A DNA stretch of 64,000 bases from Bacillota bacterium (GCA_023386815.1 JAEWIZ010000006.1:14011-78010); one strand, 5' to 3'. Positions 34,519-43,780 are shown, counted from the first letter of the stretch. The notes: generated from the sequence alone by a model not told the origin. A program made the numbers and translations.

Positions 34519-35955
34519 ATGAAAGCATATGAAACCGTCATTGGCTTGGAGGTTCATGTTGAGCTTGCCACCAAATCAAAGATTTTCTGTGGTTGTACTA
34601 CGCAGTTCGGCGGAGATCCGAATACCCACGTGTGCCCTGTTTGTTCCGGTATGCCAGGCACTTTGCCTGTACTAAATAAGCAGGTAGTAGAATTTGCAAT
34701 GGCAGCAGGTCTTGCCCTGAACTGTTCAATCACACAGAAATGTAAATTTGACCGTAAAAATTATTTCTATCCTGACCTTCCAAAGGCATATCAGATCTCC
34801 CAGCTCTATTTGCCAATTTGCCGTGATGGCGGAATTGAGATTGAAACAGCAGCGGGTAAGAAGACCGTACGAATCCACGAGATCCATATGGAAGAGGATG
34901 CGGGTAAGTTGGTACATGATCCTTGGGAAGACTGTACCTTAGTTGACTATAACCGTTGTGGCGTTCCTCTGATTGAGATCGTCAGTGAACCGGACATGAG
35001 GTCGGCGGAGGAAGTAGTTGCTTACCTTGAAAAATTAAGATTGATTCTACAATATCTGGGAGTATCCGATTGTAAGATGCAAGAAGGTTCCCTGCGTGCT
35101 GATATAAACCTCTCTGTCCGTGAGGTCGGAGCTCCTGAGTTTGGTACCAGAACAGAGATGAAGAATATGAACTCCTTTAAGGCGATCGCAAGAGCAATTG
35201 AGGGAGAAAGAAAACGTCAGATTGAATTAATTGAGGACGGCAAGAAGGTAGTTCAAGAGACCAGACGTTGGGATGATAACAAGGATACTAGCTTTGCCAT
35301 GCGTTCAAAAGAGGATGCCCAGGATTATCGTTATTTCCCGGAACCGGATTTGCCTCCGATTGAAATTAGCGATGAATGGCTGCAGCTGGTAAAAACTCGC
35401 CAGCCAGAGCTTCGCGACGAGAAAATGTTACGTTATGAAAAGGAATTTGATATTCCAGAATATGATGCTCTGATTATTACCGGTTCTAAGTACCTTGCAG
35501 ATTTATTTGAAGAAACAGTTGCATTATGCGGTAAGCCAAAGGAAGTATCCAACTGGTTAATGGTAGAAACCATGCGCTTATTAAAGGAACAGGAGATGGA
35601 GCCGGAGTCAATTACCTTTACTCCAGCCCAGCTAGCTACATTAATTAATATGGTCGATGGTAATAAAATCAACCGTACAGTTGCAAAGGAAGTATTTGAG
35701 AAGATATTCAAGGAAAATGTTGAACCTGAGGAATATGTAGAGAAGAATGGTTTGGGTATGGTTTCTGATGATGGTCTACTCCGCACAACCATTGAACAAA
35801 TCATAGCAAATAACCCTGGATCCGTGACTGATTACAAGAGCGGTAAGGTAAAAGCGATGGGCTTCCTTGTAGGTCAGACCATGAAAGAAATGAAGGGTAA
35901 AGCAGATCCTGGTATGGTAAATCAGATTGTGAAAGAAATGCTGGATGCAATGTAA
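34519..35955 (+). CDS. gatB: Asp/Glu-tRNA(Asn/Gln) amidotransferase subunit B
   Basis: GatB is the tRNA-binding kinase subunit that phosphorylates the misacylated Asp or Glu and passes it ammonia. The 478-residue protein begins with the conserved YETVIGLEVHVEL and has the zinc site cysteines (FCGCT and CPVCSGMPG), the LPKAYQISQ segment, and the C-terminal YqeY-like tail domain. ATG starts one base after the gatA stop, so coupling is likely. Its SD is the last unit of the GGAGGA hairpin array. A functional GatCAB also predicts Gln-tRNA formation by amidation if no GlnRS exists. Confidence 0.96.
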   Translation: MKAYETVIGLEVHVELATKSKIFCGCTTQFGGDPNTHVCPVCSGMPGTLPVLNKQVVEFAMAAGLALNCSITQKCKFDRKNYFYPDLPKAYQISQLYLPICRDGGIEIETAAGKKTVRIHEIHMEEDAGKLVHDPWEDCTLVDYNRCGVPLIEIVSEPDMRSAEEVVAYLEKLRLILQYLGVSDCKMQEGSLRADINLSVREVGAPEFGTRTEMKNMNSFKAIARAIEGERKRQIELIEDGKKVVQETRRWDDNKDTSFAMRSKEDAQDYRYFPEPDLPPIEISDEWLQLVKTRQPELRDEKMLRYEKEFDIPEYDALIITGSKYLADLFEETVALCGKPKEVSNWLMVETMRLLKEQEMEPESITFTPAQLATLINMVDGNKINRTVAKEVFEKIFKENVEPEEYVEKNGLGMVSDDGLLRTTIEQIIANNPGSVTDYKSGKVKAMGFLVGQTMKEMKGKADPGMVNQIVKEMLDAM

Positions 35956-35970
35956 GCATTATCCGAACTA

Positions 35971-36003
35971 GGGCTATCCTCCGGGTAAGAAGATAGCTTT
36001 CAT
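35971..36003 (+). terminator. Possible weak terminator after gatB
   Basis: GGGCTATC (35971-35978) pairs with GATAGCTT (35992-35999), with wobble pairs at the base and a short TTT tail. Confidence 0.35.
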
Positions 36004-36060
36004 ACTTGATTCATAGATGGTCAGAAACGGTATTTATTGGTAAGGTTAGCTTTTATAGAC

Positions 36061-36089
36061 TTGTATAGTCCTGTAAATTCGGTTATAAT
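36061..36089 (+). promoter_or_regulatory. Promoter of the PilZ gene
   Basis: TTGTAT (36061-36066) and TATAAT (36084-36089) have 17-bp spacing, 50 bp before the PilZ start codon. Confidence 0.6.
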
Positions 36090-36139
36090 AATAAGAAATA
36101 AATTATTACTGCCATCATATGCATAATGGAGGGTTTACA

Positions 36140-36499
36140 ATGGATGAAAGAAGAAAAGCGAAAAGAATGCCAATTACTCTGTCACTGGAGATACTAAACT
36201 TATATAAACAGGATAATGTTCAGGTAAGTAATCTACATGCACCAATTGAAGTGGTAAACATTTCAAAAACTGGGATTGGGTTTGTGTCAGAAAGTGTTCT
36301 TCCCGTTGGTTATTATTTTAATGCTAATTTGAATCTTGGAAATAGTGATGATACCTTACATTGTGTAGTTAAGATAGTACGTAATCAACCGACAGAGGAA
36401 GACAAAAAGACCTTATACGGTTGTGAGTTTGTTGGAATGGCAACAGTGTTATCCTACGTATTTGACGACTATGATGATACGGTTAATAATGAGCAATAA
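36140..36499 (+). CDS. PilZ-domain protein, probable cyclic-di-GMP receptor
   Basis: This single-domain protein of 119 residues has both halves of the PilZ signature: RxxxR in RRKAKR near the N-terminus and the D/N-x-S-x-x-G element as NISKTG. The signature is complete, so c-di-GMP binding is likely. ATG 36140 follows GGAGGG with good spacing. An in-frame ATG at 36119 precedes it and is rejected. Partners could be motility (a chemoreceptor and FliK-like protein are also in the window) or envelope secretion, but no direct neighbour settles this. It is monocistronic, with its own promoter and strong terminator. Confidence 0.88.
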   Translation: MDERRKAKRMPITLSLEILNLYKQDNVQVSNLHAPIEVVNISKTGIGFVSESVLPVGYYFNANLNLGNSDDTLHCVVKIVRNQPTEEDKKTLYGCEFVGMATVLSYVFDDYDDTVNNEQ

Positions 36500-36559
36500 T
36501 TTGTAATTCATAACAAGGAATCAACTTGCCCGGTTCCTAGTTTTATATAGCACGGAATA

Positions 36560-36616
36560 AGTGTAATCTTAAAGGATTTTGCTAGTGTAGCAAACCTTCA
36601 AGATTGCACTTTTTTT
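36560..36616 (+). terminator. Terminator after the PilZ gene
   Basis: A long hairpin pairs AGTGTAATCTT (36560-36570) with AAGATTGCACT (36600-36610), with further inner pairing (AAGG.TTTGCTA/TAGCAAA.CTT), followed by a seven-T run. Confidence 0.9.
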
Positions 36617-36742
36617 GTGATTTTACGACTCCGTTTTGCCTCAGTGAGAAAACCTCATAAAACCATCACAATCAATACACAGAAAGTACACAAAGTGTCA
36701 TTAGTATTATTTGGTAAAGATATTTAGAGAAGGAGACGAGAT

Positions 36743-38614
36743 ATGCGAAAAAAGATAACTTATTTGTTGTGTATAGCAATCATGGTTGCAATGAGTTTAA
36801 CCCCACTCTCAGAGATGAATGCTTCAGCCGCCAGCCGTGCATCTGAAGTAATTAAGGCAATTGGAGTGATGAATACGGATAAGGGCAGTACTGCTTCGGG
36901 TACAGACATAGTGACACGTTCTATGTTTTCTCAGATGCTAGTCAATCTGTCAACCTTACAAGATAATGTATCCAGTGAAAGTAATATAACCTTATTCAAG
37001 GATGTGAAAAAGACCTATTGGGCAGCCGGCTACATACAGACTGTGGTTACCCAGGGATGGATGACCGGATATTTAGATGGTACCTATCGACCCACCCAGG
37101 GGGTCAAGCTTCAAGAAGCAGTATATGGAGTTTTAAAACTATTGGGTTATAGTGATAGTGATTTCACCGGAAGTAAAATTAGTGCCATTATGAAGTTGTA
37201 TGAGTCAAAAAAGCTGAATGCAAATATTAGTAAGGCGAAAGCGGAGCAATTAACGGTAGATGACTGTATTAATTTATTCTACAATACCTTAAATGCAACC
37301 AATAAAGCAGGCACTGTATATGCAACGTCCTTAGGGTATACCTTGGATTCTAACGGGACTATTAATTACCTGTCCTTAATTAATAACGGGGTGAAGGGAC
37401 CGGTTATCGCAAAGGGCGATTGGTCATCCCAAATCCCATTTACAGTATCAACAGCGAGTATTTATAAAAATGGAACAGCCTGCTCCTACTCAGACATTGA
37501 CTCCTATGATGTGATTTATTATTCTACCAGCTTTAAAACCATCTGGGTATATGACGATAAGGCTACGGGAACGATTTCCTCTATCAATCCAAACTTTACC
37601 TCACCAACCTCTGTAACCATCCAAGGAACAGAATATAGCTTTGCTGACACTGACGTTGCCCTCAGATTCTCTGCAATGGGTGAGGTAAAGGAAGGTGATA
37701 TTGTAACCCTGCTACTTGGTAAGGATGGTACGGTAGTGGATGTGCTTGCAATTGATGAGTACAATGTATCAATGGTTGGCTACGTACTAAGTACTGGGTC
37801 TCATCTTGTAGAAGATGAAAACGGTAGCTATCGTTATCAGGACTATGTAACCTTTGTGGATGCATCCGGTAATGAATACACCCAGGACTATGATTCAGAT
37901 CTTGTGTATCTGAGCGATGGAAGTCTGGTACAGGTGAAATTCGTAGATGGTGTGGCAAGTATTAGCAGCTATATCATGTCAACACCAAGCTTTTCAAATT
38001 TTACCTTCAGCAGTGATGGACTTTATTTAGGAAATACAAAATTGGCATCTGATATTAAGATCCTTGATTTAAAAAACGGAAATTATAAAAGTGTAAAGGC
38101 CGAACGATTGGCAGGCTCATCAATAGGCTCCTCCTCTATCCTATATTATGCCTTTAATAATGGCGGTCAGATATCAGAATTAATCTTAAAGGGCGTAACT
38201 GGTGATCTTGACTCTTATGGTATTTATACAGGTCTTACTTATTCCAATTCAGGAACTGTAACCTACCAATATATGATTAACGGAAAGTCGAATTCCACTT
38301 CGACAGATTCTCTAAGCTCTTTAAATATTACGGAGGGTCCGACCGGGTTTGTAATTTATGATGGCTCAGTCACCTCAAGCTATGCCTTGGCCGGTGTTAA
38401 GGTTTCCTCCATTGGTACCTCGACGGTTCTATCAAATACAACGAAGTATACCTTGGCAGATAATTACAGCGTTTATTTATACCTGGATGGAACCTATGTG
38501 CTAACGACTCTTGATAAGGTTAAAAATCTGACAAAATATACTGTGATGGCATATTATGACAAAACCATGTCAACCGGAGGAAGAGTCCGCGTTATCGTTG
38601 CAACTAGTAAATAA
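36743..38614 (+). CDS. Secreted SLH-domain protein
   Basis: A signal peptide (about residues 1-30, cleaved near ASA) leads a 623-residue exported protein. An S-layer-homology region covers about residues 33-200. The clearest repeat is FKDVKKTYWAAGYIQTVVTQGWMTGYLDGTYRP, quoted in part as FKDVKKTYWAAGYIQ and WMTGYLDGTYRP, flanked by two degenerate ones. SLH modules anchor proteins to pyruvylated wall polymers. The remaining 420 residues are beta-rich, Ser/Thr/Gly/Tyr-rich and unrecognised. A MacA/MacB-type transporter follows 44 bp later, suggesting that the protein works with that machine at the envelope. RBS GAAGGAGACG precedes ATG. Confidence 0.8.
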   Translation: MRKKITYLLCIAIMVAMSLTPLSEMNASAASRASEVIKAIGVMNTDKGSTASGTDIVTRSMFSQMLVNLSTLQDNVSSESNITLFKDVKKTYWAAGYIQTVVTQGWMTGYLDGTYRPTQGVKLQEAVYGVLKLLGYSDSDFTGSKISAIMKLYESKKLNANISKAKAEQLTVDDCINLFYNTLNATNKAGTVYATSLGYTLDSNGTINYLSLINNGVKGPVIAKGDWSSQIPFTVSTASIYKNGTACSYSDIDSYDVIYYSTSFKTIWVYDDKATGTISSINPNFTSPTSVTIQGTEYSFADTDVALRFSAMGEVKEGDIVTLLLGKDGTVVDVLAIDEYNVSMVGYVLSTGSHLVEDENGSYRYQDYVTFVDASGNEYTQDYDSDLVYLSDGSLVQVKFVDGVASISSYIMSTPSFSNFTFSSDGLYLGNTKLASDIKILDLKNGNYKSVKAERLAGSSIGSSSILYYAFNNGGQISELILKGVTGDLDSYGIYTGLTYSNSGTVTYQYMINGKSNSTSTDSLSSLNITEGPTGFVIYDGSVTSSYALAGVKVSSIGTSTVLSNTTKYTLADNYSVYLYLDGTYVLTTLDKVKNLTKYTVMAYYDKTMSTGGRVRVIVATSK

Positions 38615-38658
38615 AGTCGAAACCTTAACTTGGTATAGACGTATCTATGGAGGTAAGA

Positions 38659-40467
38659 ATGAAGAAGCATTCCAAATTATTTAAAAAACTGTTAAAAGTG
38701 GGAGTCATACTTGCCGTACTGATTATAGCGGGTGTGATTGCCTTTGACACACTGATAGCACCTAAACTTATAGCGAAAGCTGGTAGTGAGAAGGCCGTGA
38801 CTACAGCAAAGGTAGAAACTAGAGATATTCAGAATGTGTTATCATCTTCCGGTACAATTCAACCACTGGCAAGTTATGACGTAACCACCCTGGTATCAGG
38901 AGAAATTATCGCCGCTGATTTTGAAGAGGGTGATGTAGTTCAGCAAGGACAGGTATTATATCAGATTGCAACGGATAATCTGGATTCTGATATTGAAAAT
39001 GCCGAGACAACACTGAGTAGAACGAAAAAAGAGTATACAAAAGCGGAAAACAGCTATCAGGAGGCTCAGGAAAGGTATATTGAGGCACAGAAAGATTATA
39101 AAGAGGCTGTATCCGAATACAGTGATGTGAATGTACTATCTACAGAAACGGGTATTATCACTAAGGTCTATGTGAAGGCCGGGGATAGTGTTTTGGCAGG
39201 CAGCCAAATAGCTGATATCTATGATAATAGCACTATGGTACTAACAGTTCCTTTTAGCTCTGCAGACGTTAGCTCCACCATGGTAGGAAAGACTGCTACA
39301 ATCACAATTGACGAAACCTTTGAAGCCATGAAGGGAAAGGTAACAAAGGTAAGCAGTATAGAGAAAGCATTAACCGGCAATCGTGTAGTCAAGGAAGTGA
39401 CGATTGAAGTAGCGAATCCGGGGGGGATTACAGAGACAACAACAGCAAGTGCTAATATTGGAAGTATTTATAGTATGGATTCCGGCACCTTTGCAGTAAA
39501 GACAAATACTGCTATTACTTCGGATTTATCAGGCGAAATAGGATTTTTAAATGTTGAAGAGGGTGGTAAGGTAAGCGAAGGAGATGTGGTGCTTGTTATC
39601 AGTAAGGATTCCGTGGAGGATAAGTTAAAATCCTATTTAGATGCCATAGAATCAGCTCAGGATGGAATAGATAATGCAAAGGATACTCTGGAAAGTAAAC
39701 AGGAAGCTATTGAGGATGCCCAGTCATCTCTTCAGGATATCATAGATACCAGGACGGATTATAGTATTACCTCTCCGGTTACCGGTAAGGTAATAGCTAA
39801 GAATTCCTTAAAGGGAGATACTGTTAGTAGTAATAATGGCGGAAGTTCCTCCTCACTATGCACCATTTATGATTTATCAGCAGTGACCTTTGATATGTAC
39901 GTAGATGAATTGGATGTTATGACAGTAGCGGTAGGACAGGAGGTTAATATCACCGCTGATGCACTGGAAGATGTAGAGATCAACGGAGTGGTTACAAATA
40001 TTAGTTTAGAAAGTACAACTAGCCAGGGCGTAACACAGTATCCCGTAACAGTTCGGATTGATGACGTTGGAGATCTGCTTCCAGGTATGAATGTTACCGG
40101 TGAAATCGTGATTGATAAAGCGGAAGGAGTTTTGGCAATTCCGAGTGATGCACTACAGCGTGGAGATACGGTTTATGTAAAGGATGATTCCATTACAGAA
40201 GCAAAGGGAGATGTTCCTGCTGGTTTTAAAGCAGTTCAGGTTACAACAGGTATCACCGATGGAGATTATATTGAGATTCAAAGCGGCTTGTCAGGAAATG
40301 AGGAAATTTATGTGAGAAGGACTACAACAAGCATAAACTCGGATATGATGCAGTTTAACATAGGCGGAGGAATGCCAGCTGGAGGAGGAATGCCTTCAGG
40401 AGGAATGCCATCGAGAGGCAGCAGCGTAGGAAGACAAAGTGGCGGTGGTGGATTCCCATCGAACTAG
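38659..40467 (+). CDS. MacA/HlyD-type membrane-fusion-like adaptor
   Basis: After one N-terminal helix (about 10-35), the 602-residue protein has the lipoyl/beta-barrel adaptor fold, including VKAGDSVLAGSQIADIYD and YSITSPVTGKVIAKNS. It has two separate coiled-coil stretches (about 105-150 and 320-355) rather than one. The C-terminus is an unusual Gly/Met/Ser-rich tail (about 570-602, GGGMPAGGGMPSGGMPS). In Gram-positives such adaptors pair with MacB-like permeases for peptide or toxin export. The following two genes supply ATPase and permease. Start ATG 38659 uses GGAGG at 38649-38653. ATG 38647 precedes that site. Confidence 0.85.
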   Translation: MKKHSKLFKKLLKVGVILAVLIIAGVIAFDTLIAPKLIAKAGSEKAVTTAKVETRDIQNVLSSSGTIQPLASYDVTTLVSGEIIAADFEEGDVVQQGQVLYQIATDNLDSDIENAETTLSRTKKEYTKAENSYQEAQERYIEAQKDYKEAVSEYSDVNVLSTETGIITKVYVKAGDSVLAGSQIADIYDNSTMVLTVPFSSADVSSTMVGKTATITIDETFEAMKGKVTKVSSIEKALTGNRVVKEVTIEVANPGGITETTTASANIGSIYSMDSGTFAVKTNTAITSDLSGEIGFLNVEEGGKVSEGDVVLVISKDSVEDKLKSYLDAIESAQDGIDNAKDTLESKQEAIEDAQSSLQDIIDTRTDYSITSPVTGKVIAKNSLKGDTVSSNNGGSSSSLCTIYDLSAVTFDMYVDELDVMTVAVGQEVNITADALEDVEINGVVTNISLESTTSQGVTQYPVTVRIDDVGDLLPGMNVTGEIVIDKAEGVLAIPSDALQRGDTVYVKDDSITEAKGDVPAGFKAVQVTTGITDGDYIEIQSGLSGNEEIYVRRTTTSINSDMMQFNIGGGMPAGGGMPSGGMPSRGSSVGRQSGGGGFPSN

Positions 40468-40479
40468 GAGGAATGGATG

Positions 40480-41232
40480 ATGAATGTAAAGAGAAAGAAG
40501 AATCAGGCTGAAGAGAAATTCGTTGGGCCGCTCATCCAATTGATTGATATTCATAAGGTATATTACATGGGTAGCTCTGAGATCTATGCAAATCACGGAA
40601 TCAATCTGGAGATCAATGAGGGAGAATTTGTCGCCATCATTGGAAAATCCGGTAGTGGCAAATCTACAATTATGAATATCATAGGAGCCTTGGATGTTCC
40701 AACCTCTGGACAATACATTCTTAAGGGCAAGGATGTTAGCAAGATGAATGATAATGAGCTGGCAACCATCAGGAATAAAATGATCGGATTCATTTTTCAG
40801 CAGTATAATCTACTCACCAAGGAACGATTAATTAATAATGTTGCCTTACCCCTGCTATATTCCGGCATGGGTAAGGAGGAGAGACATAAAAGAGCGATGG
40901 AGGCTTTGAAAAAGGTAGATATTGCTGATAAGTATAGAAACTTTCCAAATCAGATGTCCGGTGGGCAGCAGCAAAGAGGAGCTGTTGCCAGAGCACTAGT
41001 GACAAACCCTTCCTTGATCTTAGCAGATGAACCGACCGGTGCATTGGATTCTAGAACAAGCGATGAACTTTTGAATTTCTTAAAGCAACTGAATAACGAA
41101 GGGAATACAATTGTACTGATTACTCATGACCGTTCAGTAGCAGAAAAGGCGAATCGAATTGTGAGCATACAAGATGGTAAAATAACCTTTGATGGAAATG
41201 TGGATGAATATAGGAAGCAGGTAGCAGGATGA
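40480..41232 (+). CDS. ABC transporter ATP-binding protein, LolD/MacB type
   Basis: This is a stand-alone ATPase with Walker A GKSGSGKST, Q loop FIFQQYNLL, signature MSGGQQQRGAVARAL, Walker B LILADEPTGALD and switch His in VLITHDRS. The signature is followed by GAVARA where VAIARA is usual, a minor deviation. AGGAGG at 40467-40472 overlaps the end of the adaptor gene. ATG 40480 has the best spacing, and ATG 40477, one codon earlier, is possible. The gene overlaps the permease by 4 bp (ATGA). It energizes the adjacent permease. Confidence 0.92.
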   Translation: MNVKRKKNQAEEKFVGPLIQLIDIHKVYYMGSSEIYANHGINLEINEGEFVAIIGKSGSGKSTIMNIIGALDVPTSGQYILKGKDVSKMNDNELATIRNKMIGFIFQQYNLLTKERLINNVALPLLYSGMGKEERHKRAMEALKKVDIADKYRNFPNQMSGGQQQRGAVARALVTNPSLILADEPTGALDSRTSDELLNFLKQLNNEGNTIVLITHDRSVAEKANRIVSIQDGKITFDGNVDEYRKQVAG

Positions 41233-42401
41233 AACTAGGTCAAGCATTTAAATTAGCCTGGCAGTGTATCTTAGGAAGTAAAATGCGTTCCTTCCTTACA
41301 ATGCTGGGTATGATTATCGGTGTTGGTTCCGTAATTACCTTGCTTGGCTTAATGCAAGGAGTTACGAACTATTTAATTGATACTTTTTCTGAAATGGGAA
41401 CAAACATCATCTCTGTGACGGTAAAAAATACGGATACACGTGTTGTGGATGTAGATGATGTTTACGAATTTACAGACGAAAACAGTGCAATCTTTACAGG
41501 TGTTACACCTTCTGTTGCTTCTAGCTATACAGTAAAGAACGCAAGTACTTCCGTATCTACTACTGTCACTGGTGTTGGTGAAGATTATTTGGAGCTGAAC
41601 AGCATTGATCTGGCTTGGGGGCGATCCGTTTCCTATGCTGATATTAAGAATCGGTATAATGCATGTGTGCTGGGTACTTATATCGTAGATGAACTGTATG
41701 ATGGAAAGATTAGTGCGGGAGATACCATCAGAATTGACGGGCAGATATTTACCATTGTGGGGGTACTAGAAGAACAGGATGATTCTACGGAGGGTTCCAC
41801 GGATGATTGTATCTATATACCATATTCCGTAGCATGTCGTCTGGCAGGTAGTACTAATATTTCAAGTTATACCTTTGTTGTCAATGACACGGAGTTGGTG
41901 ACAGCGGGGGAAAATCTGTTGGATAACTATCTTTATAATATTCTTAAGAGTGAAGATCTTTATAATGTTAGGAGTATGACAGAGCTTTTGGAGACGATTA
42001 ACTCCATGACTACCTTAATGTCCACGATACTGGGTGGAATAGCTGGTATTTCCTTGCTGGTTGCAGGTATTGGAATTATGAATATCATGCTGGTATCCGT
42101 AGTGGAAAGAACGAAGGAAATCGGTATCCGTAAGTCCTTAGGCGCAAAGCGAAGAGATATTATGTGGCAGTTTGTAATTGAGGCCACCTCCATCAGCATG
42201 CTAGGCGGCCTCATCGGAGTAGTCATAGGTTATGTGGCAACCGTAACTCTTGGTAATGTGTTTGGAGTTGATGCAGCCCCGACAATGAATTCCATAATAC
42301 TGGCTTTTGGTGTATCGGCGGCAATCGGGATTGGATTTGGGTATGCACCGGCTAATAAGGCGGCTAAGCTTAATCCGATTGATGCGCTGAGAAGTGAATA
42401 G
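41229..42401 (+). CDS. MacB-type ABC transporter permease
   Basis: This 390-residue permease has one N-terminal helix (about 20-45, with SFLTMLGMIIGVGSVI), a periplasmic-core-like extracellular domain (about 50-265), and three C-terminal helices (about 268-295, 322-345, 350-375). It ends with the family tail NPIDALRSE. It completes the SLH-adaptor-ATPase-permease cluster. The substrate is unknown. Candidates are a peptide, or the SLH protein's partner at the cell surface. The overlap with the ATPase gene indicates coupled translation. Confidence 0.9.
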   Translation: MKLGQAFKLAWQCILGSKMRSFLTMLGMIIGVGSVITLLGLMQGVTNYLIDTFSEMGTNIISVTVKNTDTRVVDVDDVYEFTDENSAIFTGVTPSVASSYTVKNASTSVSTTVTGVGEDYLELNSIDLAWGRSVSYADIKNRYNACVLGTYIVDELYDGKISAGDTIRIDGQIFTIVGVLEEQDDSTEGSTDDCIYIPYSVACRLAGSTNISSYTFVVNDTELVTAGENLLDNYLYNILKSEDLYNVRSMTELLETINSMTTLMSTILGGIAGISLLVAGIGIMNIMLVSVVERTKEIGIRKSLGAKRRDIMWQFVIEATSISMLGGLIGVVIGYVATVTLGNVFGVDAAPTMNSIILAFGVSAAIGIGFGYAPANKAAKLNPIDALRSE

Positions 42402-42420
42402 CATAGCGATGGAATTTTAA

Positions 42421-42526
42421 GGCTGTTGCTGATAGGTTACGAAGCGGAAGGACTAGTAGCTCCCCACACAGCGTATTAAGGGGAGCTACTAGTCCTTCCT
42501 TTGATGTATGCTTTGTTGCAACAGCC
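42421..42526. repeat. Nested inverted repeat after the MacAB-like operon
   Basis: The outer arms are GGCTGTTGC (42421-42429) and GCAACAGCC (42518-42526). The inner arms are a perfect 20-bp stem (42446-42465 with 42480-42499) with a 14-nt loop. It lacks a clear T tract. It could be the operon terminator, a stable 3' end, a small RNA or a remnant mobile repeat. Confidence 0.7.
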
Positions 42527-42688
42527 AGCGTTAGGTATGATTATGGTGTGGTGATGGATGGGTAGAGAATAGATGGATAGAAGATAGATAGATATCTTAG
42601 CGGAGTCGGTACTTTTTGACGTATATTTTTTTGCGCTATGAAATAATATTGGTTAGGGATTAAAAATAGAATTTTGAATGGAGAGTAA

Positions 42689-43498
42689 ATGGGGAATCTA
42701 ATTCAATATGGAAGAGAAATAGCAGAGTTTGATGGGGATTCTATTTATGATATGTCATGGATTTCAAATCGTGTAGGAACCTTTAATTCTTATGGAAGTA
42801 TTACTAGTAACTATGCAGATTGCCTTGGATATAGTTTTGATGATAAGGGTCAGATATTTTACAACTATGATATGATCGCCTATTGTGAGGATGGTAAAAT
42901 TATTAAATGGATAGGTGGGGATACCATTGCTTATTATGAAGGAGATATCCGGGGAGCTGCGGCAGCTGCCATTGTTTTTCTATTTGCACCTAAAAACGCG
43001 GATGAATTTGTAACGAGAGAAAGTGCAGCAGTATCCTCAGAGCAAACTGAGAAGACACAGATTACTTATGGTACTGGTGGTGGAACGATAAATAGAAGGG
43101 GCGCACGTGGTTGTAGTGTTTTTTTGGATCTGATCTTTTCCATGATAAGTTTGGTATTGTGGTATTTTGTTTTTACAAGTTCAGATACCGCATTGGATCA
43201 CAAAATTTCGTTAGTGATTTCGGTAATTATTCTTGTATGTCTTTTACTGAATGCTTTTGTTTTTCGAAGTAAGGATTTTGCTTCGATCTACTTTTCTACT
43301 GTGATAATTACATCCATCATTTGTATTATTATAAGCACCTTTTTTGATAATGCTGGTTATTCTATTGTTATGGCATTTATTATATCACTGATTTGTGTGC
43401 CGATAGTTATTGCTGGACTCTGCTATATTCCATCATTAGCTACTTGTTTATTAATTAAGCTGGGTAATCATTTTTTATCTAGAAGGCATAAGGGATAG
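42689..43498 (+). CDS. Hypothetical membrane protein with N-terminal beta-repeat domain
   Basis: I do not recognise a named family with certainty. The first 100 residues have repeated short G/D-aromatic turns (EFDGDSIYDMSW, CLGYSFDDKGQIFYNY, IAYCEDGKIIKWIGGD), resembling the four-bladed beta-flower type of small domain. A low-complexity linker follows, then four hydrophobic helices (about 140-162, 170-190, 197-217, 222-250) and a basic C-terminus. RBS GGAGAG precedes ATG. It stands alone between a large inverted repeat and the leader of the MFS pump. The real-gene call rests on length, codon use like its neighbours and the RBS. Confidence 0.65.
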   Translation: MGNLIQYGREIAEFDGDSIYDMSWISNRVGTFNSYGSITSNYADCLGYSFDDKGQIFYNYDMIAYCEDGKIIKWIGGDTIAYYEGDIRGAAAAAIVFLFAPKNADEFVTRESAAVSSEQTEKTQITYGTGGGTINRRGARGCSVFLDLIFSMISLVLWYFVFTSSDTALDHKISLVISVIILVCLLLNAFVFRSKDFASIYFSTVIITSIICIIISTFFDNAGYSIVMAFIISLICVPIVIAGLCYIPSLATCLLIKLGNHFLSRRHKG

Positions 43499-43656
43499 CA
43501 CTTGATTTTCAGTATTAAGAAACAAATTATTCTGGTAAGTTTATGCTGTTTGATGTATTATTTTAATGATACTAAGAAGCGTGAGAAATGGGATTATCAT
43601 TACTAATTGTGCTCATGGCTTTATGAGATTTAAAGCTTATTTTTGAGGAGGATAAA

Positions 43657-43695
43657 ATGATTCTTTGTATTGCATTTGCTCCATGCAAGGTCTGA
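43657..43695 (+). CDS. Leader peptide (12 aa) of the MFS pump, putative attenuation peptide
   Basis: The ORF encodes MILCIAFAPCKV and has the strongest RBS in the neighbourhood (GAGGAGG, 43645-43651, five bases before ATG). It ends 88 bp upstream of the Mef-like efflux gene. Eight bases of its Phe-Ala-Pro codons (43675-43682, TTTGCTCC) are exactly complementary to the pump's Shine-Dalgarno region (43770-43777, GGAGCAAA), and the next ten (43683-43692) pair with 43734-43743. Short leader ORFs with alternative helices are the hallmark of drug-inducible erm, cat, mef and ABC-F genes. The sequence match to any known leader is not established. The role is inferred from layout. Confidence 0.7.
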   Translation: MILCIAFAPCKV

Positions 43696-43780
43696 CAGGA
43701 CAAACTCGCATGGAGATATGATATTGTCCGGTGGACTTTGCATCTTAACAAATATCTAATTAATTTGAAGGAGCAAAGTC
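43675..43780 (+). promoter_or_regulatory. Putative translational attenuator of the MFS pump
   Basis: Mutually exclusive helices are visible. H1: 43679-43686 with 43708-43715 (CTCCATGC/GCATGGAG). H2: 43698-43703 with 43724-43729 (GGACAA/TTGTCC). H3: 43734-43741 with 43773-43780 (GACTTTGC/GCAAAGTC). H4: 43683-43692 with 43734-43743. H5: 43675-43682 with 43770-43777, covering the SD. H4, H5 and H2 can stack in one fold that hides the SD. A ribosome held on the leader codons would disrupt H4 and H5 and free it. No T tract is present, so control would be at translation. Confidence 0.65.

Noticed and set aside
42540..42600. GATA/GATG microsatellite-like stretch as a regulatory repeat
   Set aside because: Short and irregular; no clear unit or position relative to a promoter.
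43675..43780. Transcription terminator in the MFS leader
   Set aside because: None of the hairpins is followed by a T tract, so transcriptional attenuation is unlikely.
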